A DNA stretch of 64,000 nt from Bacillus sp. sid0103 (GCF_019219025.1 NZ_JAHUWN010000032.1:1-64000), one strand, 5' to 3'; counted from the first letter of the stretch, positions 10,648-19,872 are shown. Notes: generated from the sequence alone by a model not told the origin. A program made the numbers and translations.

Positions 10648-12105
10648 ATGTCAAACGAAGTTCGTGTAAGATATGCTCCAAGTCCAACGGGACATTTACA
10701 TATTGGAAACGCCCGTACGGCATTATTTAATTACTTATTTGCACGTAATCAGGGCGGGAAATTTATCATTCGCATTGAAGATACCGATAAAAAGCGGAAT
10801 ATTGCAGGCGGAGAAGAAAGCCAGTTAAAATATTTAAAATGGCTAGGCATGGATTGGGATGAAAGTGTCGACACCGGCGGTGAATACGGTCCATACCGTC
10901 AATCCGAACGAAATGATATTTATCAAACCTACTATAACCAATTATTAGCAGAGGGCCATGCCTATAAGTGTTATTGTACCGAAGCTGAAATTGAAGCAGA
11001 GCGGGAAGCACAGACTGAACGGGGAGAAACGCCGCATTATTCAGGTAAATGCCGCCATTTAACAGAAGAACAGCGCCATCAATTAGAAAGCGAAGGCCGT
11101 CAGCCAAGCATTCGTATCATCGTACCTGAAGGGAAAACCTATACCTTTGATGATATGGTAAAGGGCACTGTTTCGTTTGAATCGGAAGGGATGGGCGATT
11201 GGGTCATCATTAAAAAGGATGGTACCCCAACCTATAACTTTGCGGTAACGATTGATGATTATTTAATGAAAATCTCACATGTGCTCCGTGGCGATGATCA
11301 TATCTCGAACACACCAAAACAACTTATGGTCTATGATGCCTTAGGTTGGGAGCCGCCTATTTTTGGCCATATGACATTGATTGTGAATGAAAGCCGTAAA
11401 AAGTTAAGTAAGCGGGATGAATCCATCATCCAGTTCATCGAACAATATGAAGAATTAGGATATTTGCCAGAAGCATTATTTAACTTCATTACTCTCCTCG
11501 GCTGGTCACCAGCAGGTGAGGAAGAAATTTACTCTAAGAGCGAGTTTATTGAAATATTTGATGCGAATCGCTTATCCAAATCCCCAGCATTATTTGATAA
11601 GCAGAAATTGTTATGGATGAACAACCAATACATGAAAAAGATTGAGATTGATCGTGTGGTGGAATTGGCTTTACCACATTTAGTGAAAGCCGGCCGCTTA
11701 AGTGAAAGTCTAACGGATGAACAGTATCAATGGGTTCAAGGCCTAGTCGAACTTTTACAGGAAAAAATGAGCTTTGGTGCCGAAATCGTGGAACTATCGG
11801 AAATGTTCTTTAAAGATGAAGTTGATTATGAAGAAGATGCGAAGGAAATTCTGGCAGGAGAAACGGTTCCGGAAGTATTAAAGGCATTTTCACATGAACT
11901 GGACCAATTAGAAAATTTCCGGGCTGACGGCATAAAGGCTGCTATGAAGGCCGTCCAAAAGTCGACCGGCCAAAAAGGGAAAAACCTATTTATGCCAATC
12001 CGTGCGGCAGTAACTGGCCAAACACATGGACCTGACCTGCCACAGGCGATTGAACTTTTAGGTAAAAATAAAGTTCAAACAAGAATTAATAAAATTATTA
12101 GTTAA
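10648..12105 (+). CDS. gltX: Glutamyl-tRNA synthetase
   Basis: GltX (485 aa) charges tRNA-Glu and, in Bacillaceae, also tRNA-Gln for later amidation by GatCAB. The class I signatures are [13 protein letters not shown] (the HIGH region, about 16-20) and KLSKRD (the KMSKS equivalent). A C-terminal anticodon-binding helical domain follows. The start ATG 10648 lies 7 bases after CTGGAGG; upstream in-frame codons belong to the intergenic repeat. The -35 of the cysE promoter overlaps its stop codon. Confidence 0.97.
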   Translation: MSNEVRVRYAPSPTGHLHIGNARTALFNYLFARNQGGKFIIRIEDTDKKRNIAGGEESQLKYLKWLGMDWDESVDTGGEYGPYRQSERNDIYQTYYNQLLAEGHAYKCYCTEAEIEAEREAQTERGETPHYSGKCRHLTEEQRHQLESEGRQPSIRIIVPEGKTYTFDDMVKGTVSFESEGMGDWVIIKKDGTPTYNFAVTIDDYLMKISHVLRGDDHISNTPKQLMVYDALGWEPPIFGHMTLIVNESRKKLSKRDESIIQFIEQYEELGYLPEALFNFITLLGWSPAGEEEIYSKSEFIEIFDANRLSKSPALFDKQKLLWMNNQYMKKIEIDRVVELALPHLVKAGRLSESLTDEQYQWVQGLVELLQEKMSFGAEIVELSEMFFKDEVDYEEDAKEILAGETVPEVLKAFSHELDQLENFRADGIKAAMKAVQKSTGQKGKNLFMPIRAAVTGQTHGPDLPQAIELLGKNKVQTRINKIIS

Positions 12106-12130
12106 CATTAAAGTGGAAATGTAATATAGT
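12102..12130 (+). promoter_or_regulatory. SigA promoter of the cysE T-box leader
   Basis: TTAACA (12102-12107), 17-bp spacer, TATAGT (12125-12130). The -35 overlaps the gltX stop codon. It would start the T-box RNA at about 12137. Confidence 0.7.
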
Positions 12131-12159
12131 AGAATAAACAATTATATAGTTAGTAAAGT

Positions 12160-12423
12160 GTTGAAGAGGAGAAGTAAAAAAAGGATGCTTTAAAGAGAAA
12201 ACCATCATCGGCTGAAAGTGGTTTAAGCCTCTCGTTTTTTGAAATGCACCTCTGAGTCCTGTTTCGAAATGAGTCAACTCCGAGTAGAAATGGGCGGAAC
12301 CGATCCGTTAACAGGTAGAGTGAGACCAATGTTTGAGCTGATGTTACCTTATAAGCTTTTTCGGTCTAATCAGAGTGGAACCGCGTGTTAAGCGCCTCTG
12401 TCGTTATGACAGAGGCGTTTTTT
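12160..12423 (+). ncRNA. T-box riboswitch, cysteine type, controlling cysE-cysS
   Basis: The T-box sequence AATCAGAGTGGAACCGCG at 12368-12385 is followed by an intrinsic terminator (12393-12423). Stem I closes with AGAGG (12165-12169) and CCTCT (12249-12253). The AGTA motif of the specifier loop is at 12173-12176. The predicted specifier codon is TGC (Cys) at 12245-12247, followed by A. Uncharged tRNA-Cys should stabilise the antiterminator and switch on cysE and cysS. Both genes concern cysteine, which fits the specifier. Confidence 0.93.
12393..12423 (+). terminator. T-box terminator hairpin
   Basis: CGCCTCTGTC (12393-12402) pairs perfectly with GACAGAGGCG (12408-12417), followed by a T run. 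The 5' strand lies just after the T-box sequence, so the antiterminator competes with it. Confidence 0.93.
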
Positions 12424-12453
12424 AGTTTCAGAAAGAAAAATTTCTTATTGTTT

Positions 12454-12582
12454 GGCTATGTTAAAGTTTATTGTTGATTTTGGCACCCTGTTGATTGGAG
12501 CGGAGCGACGAGGAGACTCCCCGGACTGCCCGCGAACCGCACGCGCCTGGAGCGGAAATCAACAGGCAAGGTTAACATAGCC
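12454..12582. repeat. Palindromic intergenic element between T-box and cysE
   Basis: A 129-bp element with perfect outer inverted repeats GGCTATGTTAA (12454-12464) and TTAACATAGCC (12572-12582), and inner CTGTTGATT (12488-12496) with AATCAACAG (12557-12565). The GC-rich core carries GGAGCGG twice. I recall similar GGAGCGGAAATCAAC elements scattered between genes in many Bacillaceae. No transposase is present, so it may be a non-autonomous element. Confidence 0.75.
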
Positions 12583-12605
12583 TATTGTTTAAACTTTGAG
12601 GAATT

Positions 12606-12639
12606 CCTAGTTTCAGCGCTTAGGGGGCTTATGCTTTAT
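12606..12639 (+). repeat. Short intergenic repeat remnant before cysE
   Basis: CCTAGTTTCAGCGCTTAGGGG followed by GCTTATGCTTTA resembles the two ends of the element at 10506-10632 with the middle deleted. It ends just before the cysE ribosome binding site. Confidence 0.5.
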
Positions 12640-12658
12640 AAAAAGGGGGAGAATGGTA

Positions 12659-13327
12659 ATGTTCAAGAAGTTGAGGGAGGATGTAGAGGTTGTTTTTGAG
12701 CAAGATCCAGCGGCTAGGAGTTATTTAGAAGTCATCTTAACCTATTCAGGCTTGCATGCCATTTGGTCACATCGACTCGCGCATGCACTCTTTAATCGAA
12801 AGCTGTTTTTTCTAGCCAGGTTGATTTCGCAAGTAAGCCGATTTTTTACCGGTATTGAAATTCATCCTGGGGCAAAAATAGGCAGAAGATTTTTTATTGA
12901 CCATGGTATGGGCGTAGTTATTGGGGAAACGTGTGAAATTGGGGATAATGTAACTATATATCAAGGGGTTACACTTGGTGGAACGGGGAAAGAAAAAGGG
13001 AAAAGGCATCCGACGATTAAGGATAATGTTCTGATTGCAACAGGGGCTAAGGTGCTTGGTTCAATCACAGTAGGGGAAAATTCCAAAATTGGCGGTGGCT
13101 CGGTTGTCTTGAAAGAAGTTCCTCCTAACTCAACAGTAGTGGGAATTCCTGGCCGTGTCGTCATCCAAGATGGAAGAAGGATCAATAGAGACTTAAACCA
13201 TTGTGACTTGCCGGATCCTGTTGCCGACCGCTTAAGAGAAATGCAAAACGACCTGGATCGGTTAATGTATGAACTTGAAGAATTAAAAGGAGAAAGGATA
13301 AAAATAAATGGCCATTCAACTTTATAA
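12659..13327 (+). CDS. cysE: Serine O-acetyltransferase
   Basis: CysE (222 aa) acetylates L-serine with acetyl-CoA, the first step of cysteine synthesis. An N-terminal helical part is followed by a left-handed beta-helix of hexapeptide repeats ([25 protein letters not shown]) with the catalytic DHG region, then [13 protein letters not shown] and [10 protein letters not shown]. The start is set at ATG 12659, 8 bases after AAGGGGGA; ATG 12653 is only 2 bases from that site. Under the cysteine T-box, and overlapping cysS by 20 bases, so the two are coupled. Confidence 0.95.
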   Translation: MFKKLREDVEVVFEQDPAARSYLEVILTYSGLHAIWSHRLAHALFNRKLFFLARLISQVSRFFTGIEIHPGAKIGRRFFIDHGMGVVIGETCEIGDNVTIYQGVTLGGTGKEKGKRHPTIKDNVLIATGAKVLGSITVGENSKIGGGSVVLKEVPPNSTVVGIPGRVVIQDGRRINRDLNHCDLPDPVADRLREMQNDLDRLMYELEELKGERIKINGHSTL

Positions 13328-14705
13328 TACACTTACGCGCAAGAAAGAAACCTTCGTACCGCTCGAAGAGGGAAAAGTGAAAATGTATGTTTGCGGTCCG
13401 ACTGTTTATAATTATATTCATATCGGTAATGCTCGTCCGGCCATCGTATTTGATACCGTCCGTCGCTATTTAGAATACCGCGGCTATGATGTGAAATATG
13501 TATCCAATTTTACCGATGTAGACGATAAATTAATCCGTGCGGCCAATCAATTAGGAGAAGAAGTACCAATGATTGCTGACAGATTTATCAATGCCTATTT
13601 TGAAGATGTTACGGCATTAGGCTGCCAAAAAGCGGATGTTCATCCACGGGTAATGGAAAATATGGACATTATTATTGATTTCATTAGCCAATTGATTGAA
13701 AAAGGCTTCGCTTATGAATCAGCCGGGGATGTTTATTTCCGGACAAGAAAATTCGATGATTATGGTAAGCTATCGCATCAATCGATTGATGATTTGCAGG
13801 TTGGTGCAAGGATTGAAGTCGGTGATCGAAAACAAGATGACTTAGACTTTGCCCTCTGGAAAGCGGCAAAGGAAGGGGAAATCTTCTGGGAAAGCCCATG
13901 GGGACTAGGCCGTCCGGGTTGGCATATTGAGTGCTCGGCGATGGCGAAAAAGTATCTTGGTGAAACAATTGATATTCATGCAGGTGGACAGGATTTAACC
14001 TTCCCGCATCATGAAAATGAAATTGCCCAGTCCGAAGCACTGTCAGGGAAATTATTTTCACGTTACTGGATGCATAACGGCTATATCAATATCGATAATG
14101 AGAAAATGTCGAAGTCGCTTGGGAATTTTGTGTTAGTTCATGACATTATCAAGAAGCATAATCCACAAGTGTTACGATTTTTCATGTTATCGGTTCATTA
14201 TCGTAATCCTATTAATTTTAGCGAGGATTTACTGGAGAGCACGAGAGCGGCGTTTGAACGCTTAACTACTTCCTATCAAAACTTAAAACATCGGAAAGAA
14301 GCGAGTACCGACTTAACAGATAATAATCAAGAATGGCTTGATAAAATTTCAGTATTACATGAACAATTTATAGAAGCAATGGATGATGATTTTAACACAG
14401 CGAAAGCCATTTCTGTTTTATTTGACCTCTCGAAACTGGCTAATTACTATCTGTTAGAAAAAAATACTGCTGTTGGTGTCATTGATGCCTTTACCAAACA
14501 GTTTGAGGAGTTATTCCATGTCTTAGGGCTGACGATTGAAAAGGAAGAAATGCTGGACGAAGAAATTGATGCATTGATTGAAAAGCGAATCCAGGCCCGG
14601 AAAGACCGTAATTTCCAATTGTCTGACCAAATCAGAGATCAGCTCAAGGAAATGAATATTATTTTAGAAGATACCCCGCAAGGTACAAGGTGGAAAAGAG
14701 GCTAA
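13308..14705 (+). CDS. cysS: Cysteinyl-tRNA synthetase
   Basis: CysS (465 aa) charges tRNA-Cys. The first zinc ligand cysteine is in [19 protein letters not shown] is the HIGH motif and KMSKSLGN the KMSKS motif. Further zinc ligands occur in GWHIECSAM and [12 protein letters not shown]. The ATG 13308 lies inside the cysE 3' end behind AAAGGAGAAAGG, an overlapping start that couples translation. Expression is expected to follow tRNA-Cys charging through the T-box. Confidence 0.97.
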   Translation: MAIQLYNTLTRKKETFVPLEEGKVKMYVCGPTVYNYIHIGNARPAIVFDTVRRYLEYRGYDVKYVSNFTDVDDKLIRAANQLGEEVPMIADRFINAYFEDVTALGCQKADVHPRVMENMDIIIDFISQLIEKGFAYESAGDVYFRTRKFDDYGKLSHQSIDDLQVGARIEVGDRKQDDLDFALWKAAKEGEIFWESPWGLGRPGWHIECSAMAKKYLGETIDIHAGGQDLTFPHHENEIAQSEALSGKLFSRYWMHNGYINIDNEKMSKSLGNFVLVHDIIKKHNPQVLRFFMLSVHYRNPINFSEDLLESTRAAFERLTTSYQNLKHRKEASTDLTDNNQEWLDKISVLHEQFIEAMDDDFNTAKAISVLFDLSKLANYYLLEKNTAVGVIDAFTKQFEELFHVLGLTIEKEEMLDEEIDALIEKRIQARKDRNFQLSDQIRDQLKEMNIILEDTPQGTRWKRG

Positions 14706-14708
14706 TGC

Positions 14709-15128
14709 ATGCTGGAATACGAAAATACAGTCGATTCTAAACAATTGAATAGTCTCGCACTAGCTTATATGGGTGACGCCATTTATGAAACGTATGTAAG
14801 GCGCCACCTCCTTTACAGCGGGAAGGTCAGACCCAATCAGTTACATCGTACCGGTACATCTTATGTATCGGCAAAAGCACAGTGCAAAATTCTTTTTCAA
14901 ATGATGGATCACCAGCTTCTCGATGAAGAGGAATTAGCGGTGGTCATGCGCGGTCGAAATGCAAAGTCAGGCTCTGTACCTAAAAATACCGATGTCCAAA
15001 CCTATAACTACAGTACAGCGTTCGAAGCGTTGATGGGTTATTTATATTTAACGGGTAAAATCGAGCGGCTTGAAGAACTGATTCAAACAGCATTTAAATA
15101 TGTGGATGAAAGAAAGGAGGAACGCTAG
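14709..15128 (+). CDS. mrnC: Mini-ribonuclease III (MrnC)
   Basis: MrnC (139 aa) is an RNase III-like dimer without a dsRNA-binding domain that trims the 3' and 5' ends of 23S rRNA precursor. The RNase III signature is in [16 protein letters not shown] near residues 17-32. The second acidic cluster is in [14 protein letters not shown] near the C-terminus, and GRNAKSG is present. Starts 3 bases after cysS; rlmB begins 1 base after its stop. Confidence 0.94.
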   Translation: MLEYENTVDSKQLNSLALAYMGDAIYETYVRRHLLYSGKVRPNQLHRTGTSYVSAKAQCKILFQMMDHQLLDEEELAVVMRGRNAKSGSVPKNTDVQTYNYSTAFEALMGYLYLTGKIERLEELIQTAFKYVDERKEER

Positions 15129-15129
15129 G

Positions 15130-15873
15130 ATGGACCAAGAATATATTGTTGGCAAAAATCCAGTCATTGAAGCACTGAAATCAGAAAGGGATATTAACAA
15201 AATTTTAATAGCTGAAGGTTCGCAGCGTGGTCAAATGCAGCAAATTACACAGTTAGCAAAAGAAGCAAATGTGATTGTTCAGTTTGTACCTAAGAAAAAA
15301 ATTGACCAGATCTCCGGCGAAAACCATCAAGGAGTGCTTGCTTATGTTGCCGCCTATCAATATGCGGAAATCGATGATTTATTTGCTGCGGCGGAAAAGA
15401 AAAACGAACCACCATTCTTTTTATTGCTCGATGAAATTGAAGACCCTCACAACCTCGGGTCAATCATGAGAACGGCGGATTCTGTTGGGGCCCATGGGAT
15501 TATTATTCCAAAAAGACGGGCTGTCGGCTTAACTGCTACTGTGGCTAAAGCTTCAACAGGTGCAATTGAATATATCCCTGTCGTACGCGTAACAAATATG
15601 GCGAGAACAATCGATGAATTAAAGGAACGTGGCATGTGGATTGCTGGAACAGATGCAAAAGGAAAAGATGACTACCGCAGGTTGGATGGGACCTTGCCGC
15701 TTGGCCTAGTCATTGGCAGTGAAGGTAAAGGAATGGGCCGATTAATTCGCGATAAATGTGATTTCCTCATCCACTTGCCGATGATTGGCAAAGTGACTTC
15801 GTTAAATGCTTCTGTTGCTGCATCGTTACTCATGTATGAGGTATATCGAAAACGACACCCGCTTGAGAGGTAA
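15130..15873 (+). CDS. rlmB: 23S rRNA (guanosine-2'-O-)-methyltransferase RlmB
   Basis: A 247-aa SPOUT (TrmH-type) methyltransferase using S-adenosylmethionine. The N-terminal L30e-like substrate-binding domain (about 1-75) starts with VGKNPVIEAL. SPOUT motifs are EDPHNLGSIMRTADSVG, IGSEGKGM and LPMIGKVTSLNASVA, the last forming the trefoil knot. Start ATG 15130 lies behind AAAGGAGGA at 15113-15121. The exact target nucleotide in this group is inferred from the RlmB family. Confidence 0.92.
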   Translation: MDQEYIVGKNPVIEALKSERDINKILIAEGSQRGQMQQITQLAKEANVIVQFVPKKKIDQISGENHQGVLAYVAAYQYAEIDDLFAAAEKKNEPPFFLLLDEIEDPHNLGSIMRTADSVGAHGIIIPKRRAVGLTATVAKASTGAIEYIPVVRVTNMARTIDELKERGMWIAGTDAKGKDDYRRLDGTLPLGLVIGSEGKGMGRLIRDKCDFLIHLPMIGKVTSLNASVAASLLMYEVYRKRHPLER

Positions 15874-15876
15874 CAT

Positions 15877-16386
15877 ATGGATATCCTGCTTGTCGACGGA
15901 TATAACATTATTGGAGCCTGGCCGGAGTTAAGGACATTAAAGGATCGAGATCTACCTGCAGCAAGAGATCGTCTTGTCGAAAGAATGGCAGAATATCAAG
16001 CCTATTCCGGCTATCGTGTGATTGTTGTCTTTGATGCCTATTATGTGCAAGGAACAGAAAAGAAATATAAAAACCATCAAGTTGAAGTCATCTTTACAAA
16101 AGAAAATGAAACAGCAGATGAGCGGATCGAAAAACTAGCGATCAGTCTAAGTAATCGGAAAACGCAAATTCATGTGGCCACTTCCGATTATACAGAGCAA
16201 TGGGCGATTTTTGGACAAGGGGCGTTAAGGAAGTCCGCTCGGGAGCTGCTGATTGAAATGTCCTCCATAGAAAGAGGCATCGAACGGAAAGTGAAGAAGA
16301 TTCAAGATAGAAAGCCTGTCTCGAAAATTAAAATGACTGATGAAATGGCAGAAATTTTTGAAAAGTGGCGCAGAGGACAAAAGTGA
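15877..16386 (+). CDS. rae1: Ribosome-dependent mRNA endonuclease Rae1 (NYN domain)
   Basis: A 169-aa single NYN/PIN-like domain protein (YacP). The conserved acidic centre is in LLVDGYNIIGAWP (D6) and VFDAYYVQG; ENETADERIEKLA and VATSDYTEQW carry the others. In B. subtilis, Rae1 enters the ribosomal A site and cuts mRNA in a translation-dependent way. Three bases after rlmB, last gene before the sigH promoter. Confidence 0.93.
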   Translation: MDILLVDGYNIIGAWPELRTLKDRDLPAARDRLVERMAEYQAYSGYRVIVVFDAYYVQGTEKKYKNHQVEVIFTKENETADERIEKLAISLSNRKTQIHVATSDYTEQWAIFGQGALRKSARELLIEMSSIERGIERKVKKIQDRKPVSKIKMTDEMAEIFEKWRRGQK

Positions 16387-16404
16387 ACGTGGACACTAAA
16401 AAAA

Positions 16405-16433
16405 TTGTCATGTATACTATTACTAACTATGCT
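16405..16433 (+). promoter_or_regulatory. SigA promoter of sigH
   Basis: TTGTCA (16405-16410), 17-bp spacer, TATGCT (16428-16433). It lies 19 bases after the rae1 stop. In B. subtilis the corresponding promoter is read by SigA and repressed by AbrB; the AbrB part is family knowledge, not seen here. Confidence 0.65.
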
Positions 16434-16455
16434 TGTTCGGTGGAGGGGATCTACT

Positions 16456-17106
16456 TTGAGTACGGACTTCGGAACAAAGGTCAACCAGCAGTTCCTCATA
16501 ATGGAAGACGAGGGAATTGTTGATTTAGTGCACCACGGTAATAGTGAAGCATTGGATTATTTAATCCACAAGTATCGTAATTTTGTACGTGCAAAAGCAA
16601 GGTCCTATTTTTTAATTGGTGCCGATAAAGAAGACATTGTCCAAGAAGGCATGATTGGATTGTACAAGGCGATCCGTGACTTTCGGGAGGACAAGCTCAC
16701 GTCCTTTAAGGCATTTGCTGAACTTTGCATTACTCGTCAGATTATTACTGCCATTAAAACCGCAACACGGCAAAAGCATATCCCATTAAATTCTTACGTT
16801 TCGTTGGACAAGCCGATTTATGATGAGGAATCGGACCGAACCTTGATGGATGTCTTGTCAGGGGCCAAGGTCCTTGATCCAGAAGAACTCATTATTAACC
16901 AAGAAGAATTTGACCATATCGAATTTAAAATGACTGAATTATTAAGCGACTTAGAAAGAAAAGTTTTGGCTCTGTACCTCGATGGCCAATCCTATCAAGA
17001 AATTTCAGAGGAGCTTAACCGCCATGTGAAATCAATTGATAATGCCCTGCAGCGAGTTAAGAGAAAACTGGAACGATATTTAGAACTTCGCGAATTTTCA
17101 CTGTGA
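16456..17106 (+). CDS. sigH: RNA polymerase sigma-H factor
   Basis: SigH (216 aa) directs early sporulation and transition-phase genes. Region 2 includes ALDYLIHKYRNFVRAKA and GADKEDIVQEGMIGLYKAIRDF. Region 4 has the helix-turn-helix LYLDGQSYQEISEELNRHVKSIDNALQRVKRKLE. The chosen start is TTG 16456, 5-6 bases after GGAGGGGAT at 16442-16450. Upstream in-frame ATG codons lie at or before the predicted transcription start and give residues absent in homologues. Confidence 0.95.
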   Translation: MSTDFGTKVNQQFLIMEDEGIVDLVHHGNSEALDYLIHKYRNFVRAKARSYFLIGADKEDIVQEGMIGLYKAIRDFREDKLTSFKAFAELCITRQIITAIKTATRQKHIPLNSYVSLDKPIYDEESDRTLMDVLSGAKVLDPEELIINQEEFDHIEFKMTELLSDLERKVLALYLDGQSYQEISEELNRHVKSIDNALQRVKRKLERYLELREFSL

Positions 17107-17152
17107 TAGGTCTATTTTTATGGCAACTAGTTGAACCGTTTTCAGGAGGTTA

Positions 17153-17181
17153 TTGACAATAATTAGGGCACATGTTACATT
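17153..17181 (+). promoter_or_regulatory. Promoter of rpmGB-secE
   Basis: TTGACA (17153-17158), 17-bp spacer, TACATT (17176-17181) with an extended TGT just before. A second -10-like TATAAT lies at 17190-17195 without a good -35. Confidence 0.6.
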
Positions 17182-17220
17182 TTTAAGGATATAATAGAAA
17201 CTTGGGTAAAGGTGTCGAAT

Positions 17221-17367
17221 ATGAGTAAAAAAGTGATCCTTTCCTGTGCTGTATGCGGTTCTCGTAATTATTCGACGATCAGCAAGCAGACACAAACTGA
17301 GAGATTAGAATTGAAAAAGTTCTGCAAAACTTGCACCACCCATACCATTCATCGAGAAACAAAATAG
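17221..17367 (+). CDS. rpmGB: 50S ribosomal protein L33 (RpmGB)
   Basis: A 48-aa L33 with two CxxC pairs (CAVCG and CKTC), the zinc-binding C+ form. The N-terminus [17 protein letters not shown] and the position directly before secE match the second L33 of B. subtilis. AAAGGTG lies 6 bases before the ATG. Confidence 0.93.
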   Translation: MSKKVILSCAVCGSRNYSTISKQTQTERLELKKFCKTCTTHTIHRETK

Positions 17368-17411
17368 TCATCATATATTCTTATAGTTATTTAATTTTGG
17401 GGGTTACTATA

Positions 17412-17594
17412 ATGCAGCGCATAAAGAAGTTCTTCAGTGATCTATTCCGTGAGATGAGAAAAGTTAGCTGGCCTAAACGCGGGGAACTAACACGCTCGAC
17501 GCTTACTGTACTATCCACCGTTATTTTTTTCGCAGCGTTCTTTGCTGTCCTTGATTTAGGGATTTCGAAATTGATTCGTTTAATTCTTGAATAA
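17412..17594 (+). CDS. secE: Preprotein translocase subunit SecE
   Basis: SecE (60 aa) clamps the SecY channel. An amphipathic helix with the conserved KKFFSDLFREMRKVSWPKRGEL is followed by one membrane span, VLSTVIFFAAFFAVLDLGISKLI. This is the short single-span Gram-positive form. Start ATG 17412 is preceded by a G-rich site (TTGGGGGTT); the longer in-frame reading overlaps rpmGB and is unlikely. Confidence 0.95.
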   Translation: MQRIKKFFSDLFREMRKVSWPKRGELTRSTLTVLSTVIFFAAFFAVLDLGISKLIRLILE

Positions 17595-17608
17595 TAAATC
17601 AACTTTCA

Positions 17609-17669
17609 TGGTATAATGGTGATTAATAAAGGAATTTTTATCTAAAAGCCCGTATAACGGGTTTTTTAT
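17609..17669 (+). promoter_or_regulatory. nusG promoter with leader terminator
   Basis: An extended -10, TGGTATAAT (17609-17617), lies just after secE. A short hairpin, AAGCCCG (17646-17652) with CGGGTTT (17658-17664, one G-U pair), is followed by T residues. A transcript started here would meet an intrinsic terminator about 25 bases from its 5' end, before nusG. Confidence 0.6.
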
Positions 17670-17730
17670 TTGTTTAAAAAATAGTCAGTGACTAATAAAT
17701 AGGGAGGGACGGACGTAGTAGTCCTCTTAA

Positions 17731-18264
17731 ATGGAAAAAAATTGGTATGTTTTACATACTTACTCGGGTTATGAAAATAAAGTTAAAGCGAATTTAGAAA
17801 AACGGGTCGAATCAATGGGGATGCAAGATAAGATTTTCCGAGTGGTTGTCCCTGAAGAAGAAGAGACAGAGCTTAAAAACGGCAAGAAAAAAGTAGTCAA
17901 GCGCAAGGTGTTCCCTGGTTATGTACTGGTGGAAATTGTGATGACAGATGATTCTTGGTATGTAGTACGGAATACTCCAGGCGTAACAGGCTTTGTTGGT
18001 TCATCAGGATCAGGGTCTAAACCGACGCCGTTACTTCCGGAAGAAGTTGTCGTTATTTTAAAACGGATGGGTGTTACTGAGACTCGCGTCGATGCCGATT
18101 ATGAAATTGGTGAAACCGTTCGCGTCAAAGAAGGTCCATTTGCAAACTTTACAGGTTCTGTGGAAGAGATGGATAAGGACAAAGCGAAACTGAAAGTTCT
18201 TGTGAATATGTTCGGTCGTGATACCCCTGTAGAACTTGATTTTACACAGATTGAAAAACTTTAA
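17731..18264 (+). CDS. nusG: Transcription elongation/antitermination factor NusG
   Basis: NusG (177 aa) binds RNA polymerase across the cleft and stimulates pausing in Bacillus. The NGN domain starts EKNWYVLHTYSGYENKVKANLEKR and contains FPGYVLVEIVM and VRNTPGVTGFVG. The C-terminal KOW domain has VRVKEGPFANFTGSVEEMD. GGGAGGGAC upstream is a fair ribosome binding site. It lies behind its own promoter and hairpin. Confidence 0.97.
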   Translation: MEKNWYVLHTYSGYENKVKANLEKRVESMGMQDKIFRVVVPEEEETELKNGKKKVVKRKVFPGYVLVEIVMTDDSWYVVRNTPGVTGFVGSSGSGSKPTPLLPEEVVVILKRMGVTETRVDADYEIGETVRVKEGPFANFTGSVEEMDKDKAKLKVLVNMFGRDTPVELDFTQIEKL

Positions 18265-18275
18265 TGTAAAAAAAC

Positions 18276-18304
18276 TTGAAATCATTTTGAAAAAGTGGTA
18301 ATAT
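18276..18304 (+). promoter_or_regulatory. Promoter of rplK-rplA
   Basis: TTGAAA (18276-18281), 17-bp spacer, TAATAT (18299-18304) with an extended TGG before it. It lies 11 bases after nusG. Confidence 0.6.
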
Positions 18305-18385
18305 TTCATAGGTCAGTATGTCTCCATCGTGAGACTAGACTTATGTTAAGTTCTTTATGATTAATAGATAAAGACAGATGCCTGA

Positions 18386-18417
18386 GTGGGAGGGTTCCTA
18401 AAAGACCCTATTACCAC
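18386..18417 (+). promoter_or_regulatory. Hairpin in the rplK leader
   Basis: GTGG (18386-18389) and AGGGT (18391-18395) pair with ACCCT (18405-18409) and CCAC (18414-18417), about 13 bases before the rplK ribosome binding site. The position fits a ribosomal-protein-controlled leader (L1 in other bacteria), but that role is inferred. Confidence 0.5.
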
Positions 18418-18444
18418 ATCACGGACTTTAAGGAGGTGTGTCTC

Positions 18445-18870
18445 GTGGCTAAAAAAGTAATTAAAGTCGTTAAATTACAAATTCCTGCTGGGAAAGCAAA
18501 CCCTGCGCCACCAGTTGGTCCTGCACTAGGTCAAGCCGGTGTTAACATCATGGGATTCTGTAAAGAATTTAACGCTCGTACAGCAGATCAAGCTGGTTTG
18601 ATCATCCCTGTTGAAATCACGGTATTTGAAGACCGTTCATTTACATTTATTACGAAAACTCCTCCTGCTGCCGTTCTTTTAAAAGTAGCAGCTGGAATTC
18701 AGTCAGGTTCTGGTGAACCTAACCGTAATAAAGTAGCAACAGTTAAGCGTAATACAGTACGCGAGATTGCGGAACAGAAAATGCCTGACCTTAACGCAGC
18801 TAGCGTTGAAGCAGCAATGCGCATGGTTGAAGGTACTGCTCGCAGCATGGGTATCGTCATCGAAGACTAA
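18445..18870 (+). CDS. rplK: 50S ribosomal protein L11
   Basis: L11 (141 aa) builds the GTPase-associated centre with 23S r[22 protein letters not shown] and the proline-rich [17 protein letters not shown] linker are diagnostic; the C-terminal RNA-binding domain ends [10 protein letters not shown]. The start is GTG 18445, placed after AGGAGGTG at 18431-18438; the ATG at 18436 is inside that site. Confidence 0.97.
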   Translation: MAKKVIKVVKLQIPAGKANPAPPVGPALGQAGVNIMGFCKEFNARTADQAGLIIPVEITVFEDRSFTFITKTPPAAVLLKVAAGIQSGSGEPNRNKVATVKRNTVREIAEQKMPDLNAASVEAAMRMVEGTARSMGIVIED

Positions 18871-18904
18871 TCCATGTAACTGATTGTTTTTTGTAAAATG
18901 AAGG

Positions 18905-18938
18905 GGTTGCGACGTTATAAACACTCGCAACCTTTTTC
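18905..18938 (+). terminator. Terminator-like hairpin between rplK and rplA
   Basis: GGTTGCGA (18905-18912) pairs perfectly with TCGCAACC (18925-18932), followed by TTTTTC. Placed inside the rplK-rplA pair, it may attenuate or partly terminate. Confidence 0.7.
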
Positions 18939-18984
18939 GTGGGAGTTATTCAACGTTAAAACCACAATCTAGGAGGAAATTAAA

Positions 18985-19683
18985 ATGGCTAAAAAAGGTA
19001 AGAAGTATTTAGAAGCTTCAAAGCTTGTAGATCGCCTAAAGGCATATCCAATTGCAGAAGCAATTGATCTTGCTAAAAAAACTAACTTCACTAAATTCGA
19101 TGCAACTGTTGAAGTGGCATTTCGTTTAGGTGTTGACCCTAAGAAAGCTGACCAACAAATCCGTGGAGCAGTTGTGCTTCCAAACGGAACTGGTAAAACG
19201 CAACGCGTTTTAGTTTTCGCTAAAGGGGAAAAAGTAAAAGAAGCAGAAGCAGCTGGTGCTGATTATGTAGGCGATGCAGAGTACATCAACAAAATCCAAC
19301 AAGGTTGGTTTGAATTTGATGTAATCGTAGCAACTCCTGACATGATGGGTGAAGTTGGTAAACTTGGTCGTGTATTAGGACCTAAAGGTTTAATGCCAAA
19401 CCCTAAAACAGGTACAGTTACATTTGATGTAACTCGTGCGATTAACGAAATCAAAGCAGGTAAAGTTGAATACCGCGTTGATAAGTCTGGTAACATCCAT
19501 GTGCCAATCGGGAAAGCTTCTTTCGAAAACGAAAAGCTTGTTGAAAACTTCAACACTGTATTTGAAACTATGCTTAAAGTGAAGCCTTCTGCAGCAAAAG
19601 GTACTTACATGAAGAACGTAACTGTTGCTTCAACAATGGGACCTGGCGTTAAAGTTGATCCTTCATCTGTAGCAGTTAAATAA
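18985..19683 (+). CDS. rplA: 50S ribosomal protein L1
   Basis: L1 (232 aa) forms the mobile L1 stalk that helps release E-site tRNA. Domain I residues [22 protein letters not shown] and domain [27 protein letters not shown] are conserved; the end [12 protein letters not shown] matches the family. AGGAGG lies 7-8 bases before ATG 18985. Often a translational autoregulator of the L11-L1 unit. Confidence 0.98.
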   Translation: MAKKGKKYLEASKLVDRLKAYPIAEAIDLAKKTNFTKFDATVEVAFRLGVDPKKADQQIRGAVVLPNGTGKTQRVLVFAKGEKVKEAEAAGADYVGDAEYINKIQQGWFEFDVIVATPDMMGEVGKLGRVLGPKGLMPNPKTGTVTFDVTRAINEIKAGKVEYRVDKSGNIHVPIGKASFENEKLVENFNTVFETMLKVKPSAAKGTYMKNVTVASTMGPGVKVDPSSVAVK

Positions 19684-19693
19684 ATTTTACCAA

Positions 19694-19722
19694 TTGACAA
19701 TCTTGAATAGATTTTATATAAT
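19694..19722 (+). promoter_or_regulatory. Consensus SigA promoter of rplJL
   Basis: TTGACA (19694-19699), 17-bp spacer, TATAAT (19717-19722): a full consensus promoter starting the L10 leader. Confidence 0.9.
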
Positions 19723-19740
19723 CTATTTTGTTGTTTAAAA

Positions 19741-19872
19741 TAATAACATTTGTACTGAAGACAGCAGGTGCGAGAAGTCGCTTAATTCCCTGCCGAGGTA
19801 ATGCGATATAAACAGCTGAGTGATCAGTTGTTATGCTGCCTCCATGTCAACGCTCGATGTGGAGGCTTTTAT
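19741..19872 (+). ncRNA. L10 leader with attenuator hairpin
   Basis: The leader between the rplJ promoter and rplJ has the architecture and position of the L10 leader: a complex fold at about 19757-19835, then a terminator, GCCTCCA (19838-19844) with TGGAGGC (19860-19866), extendable by wobble pairs, and a T run. Binding of L10(L12)4 is expected to control rplJL. Sequence-level match to the covariance model was not tested. Confidence 0.75.
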
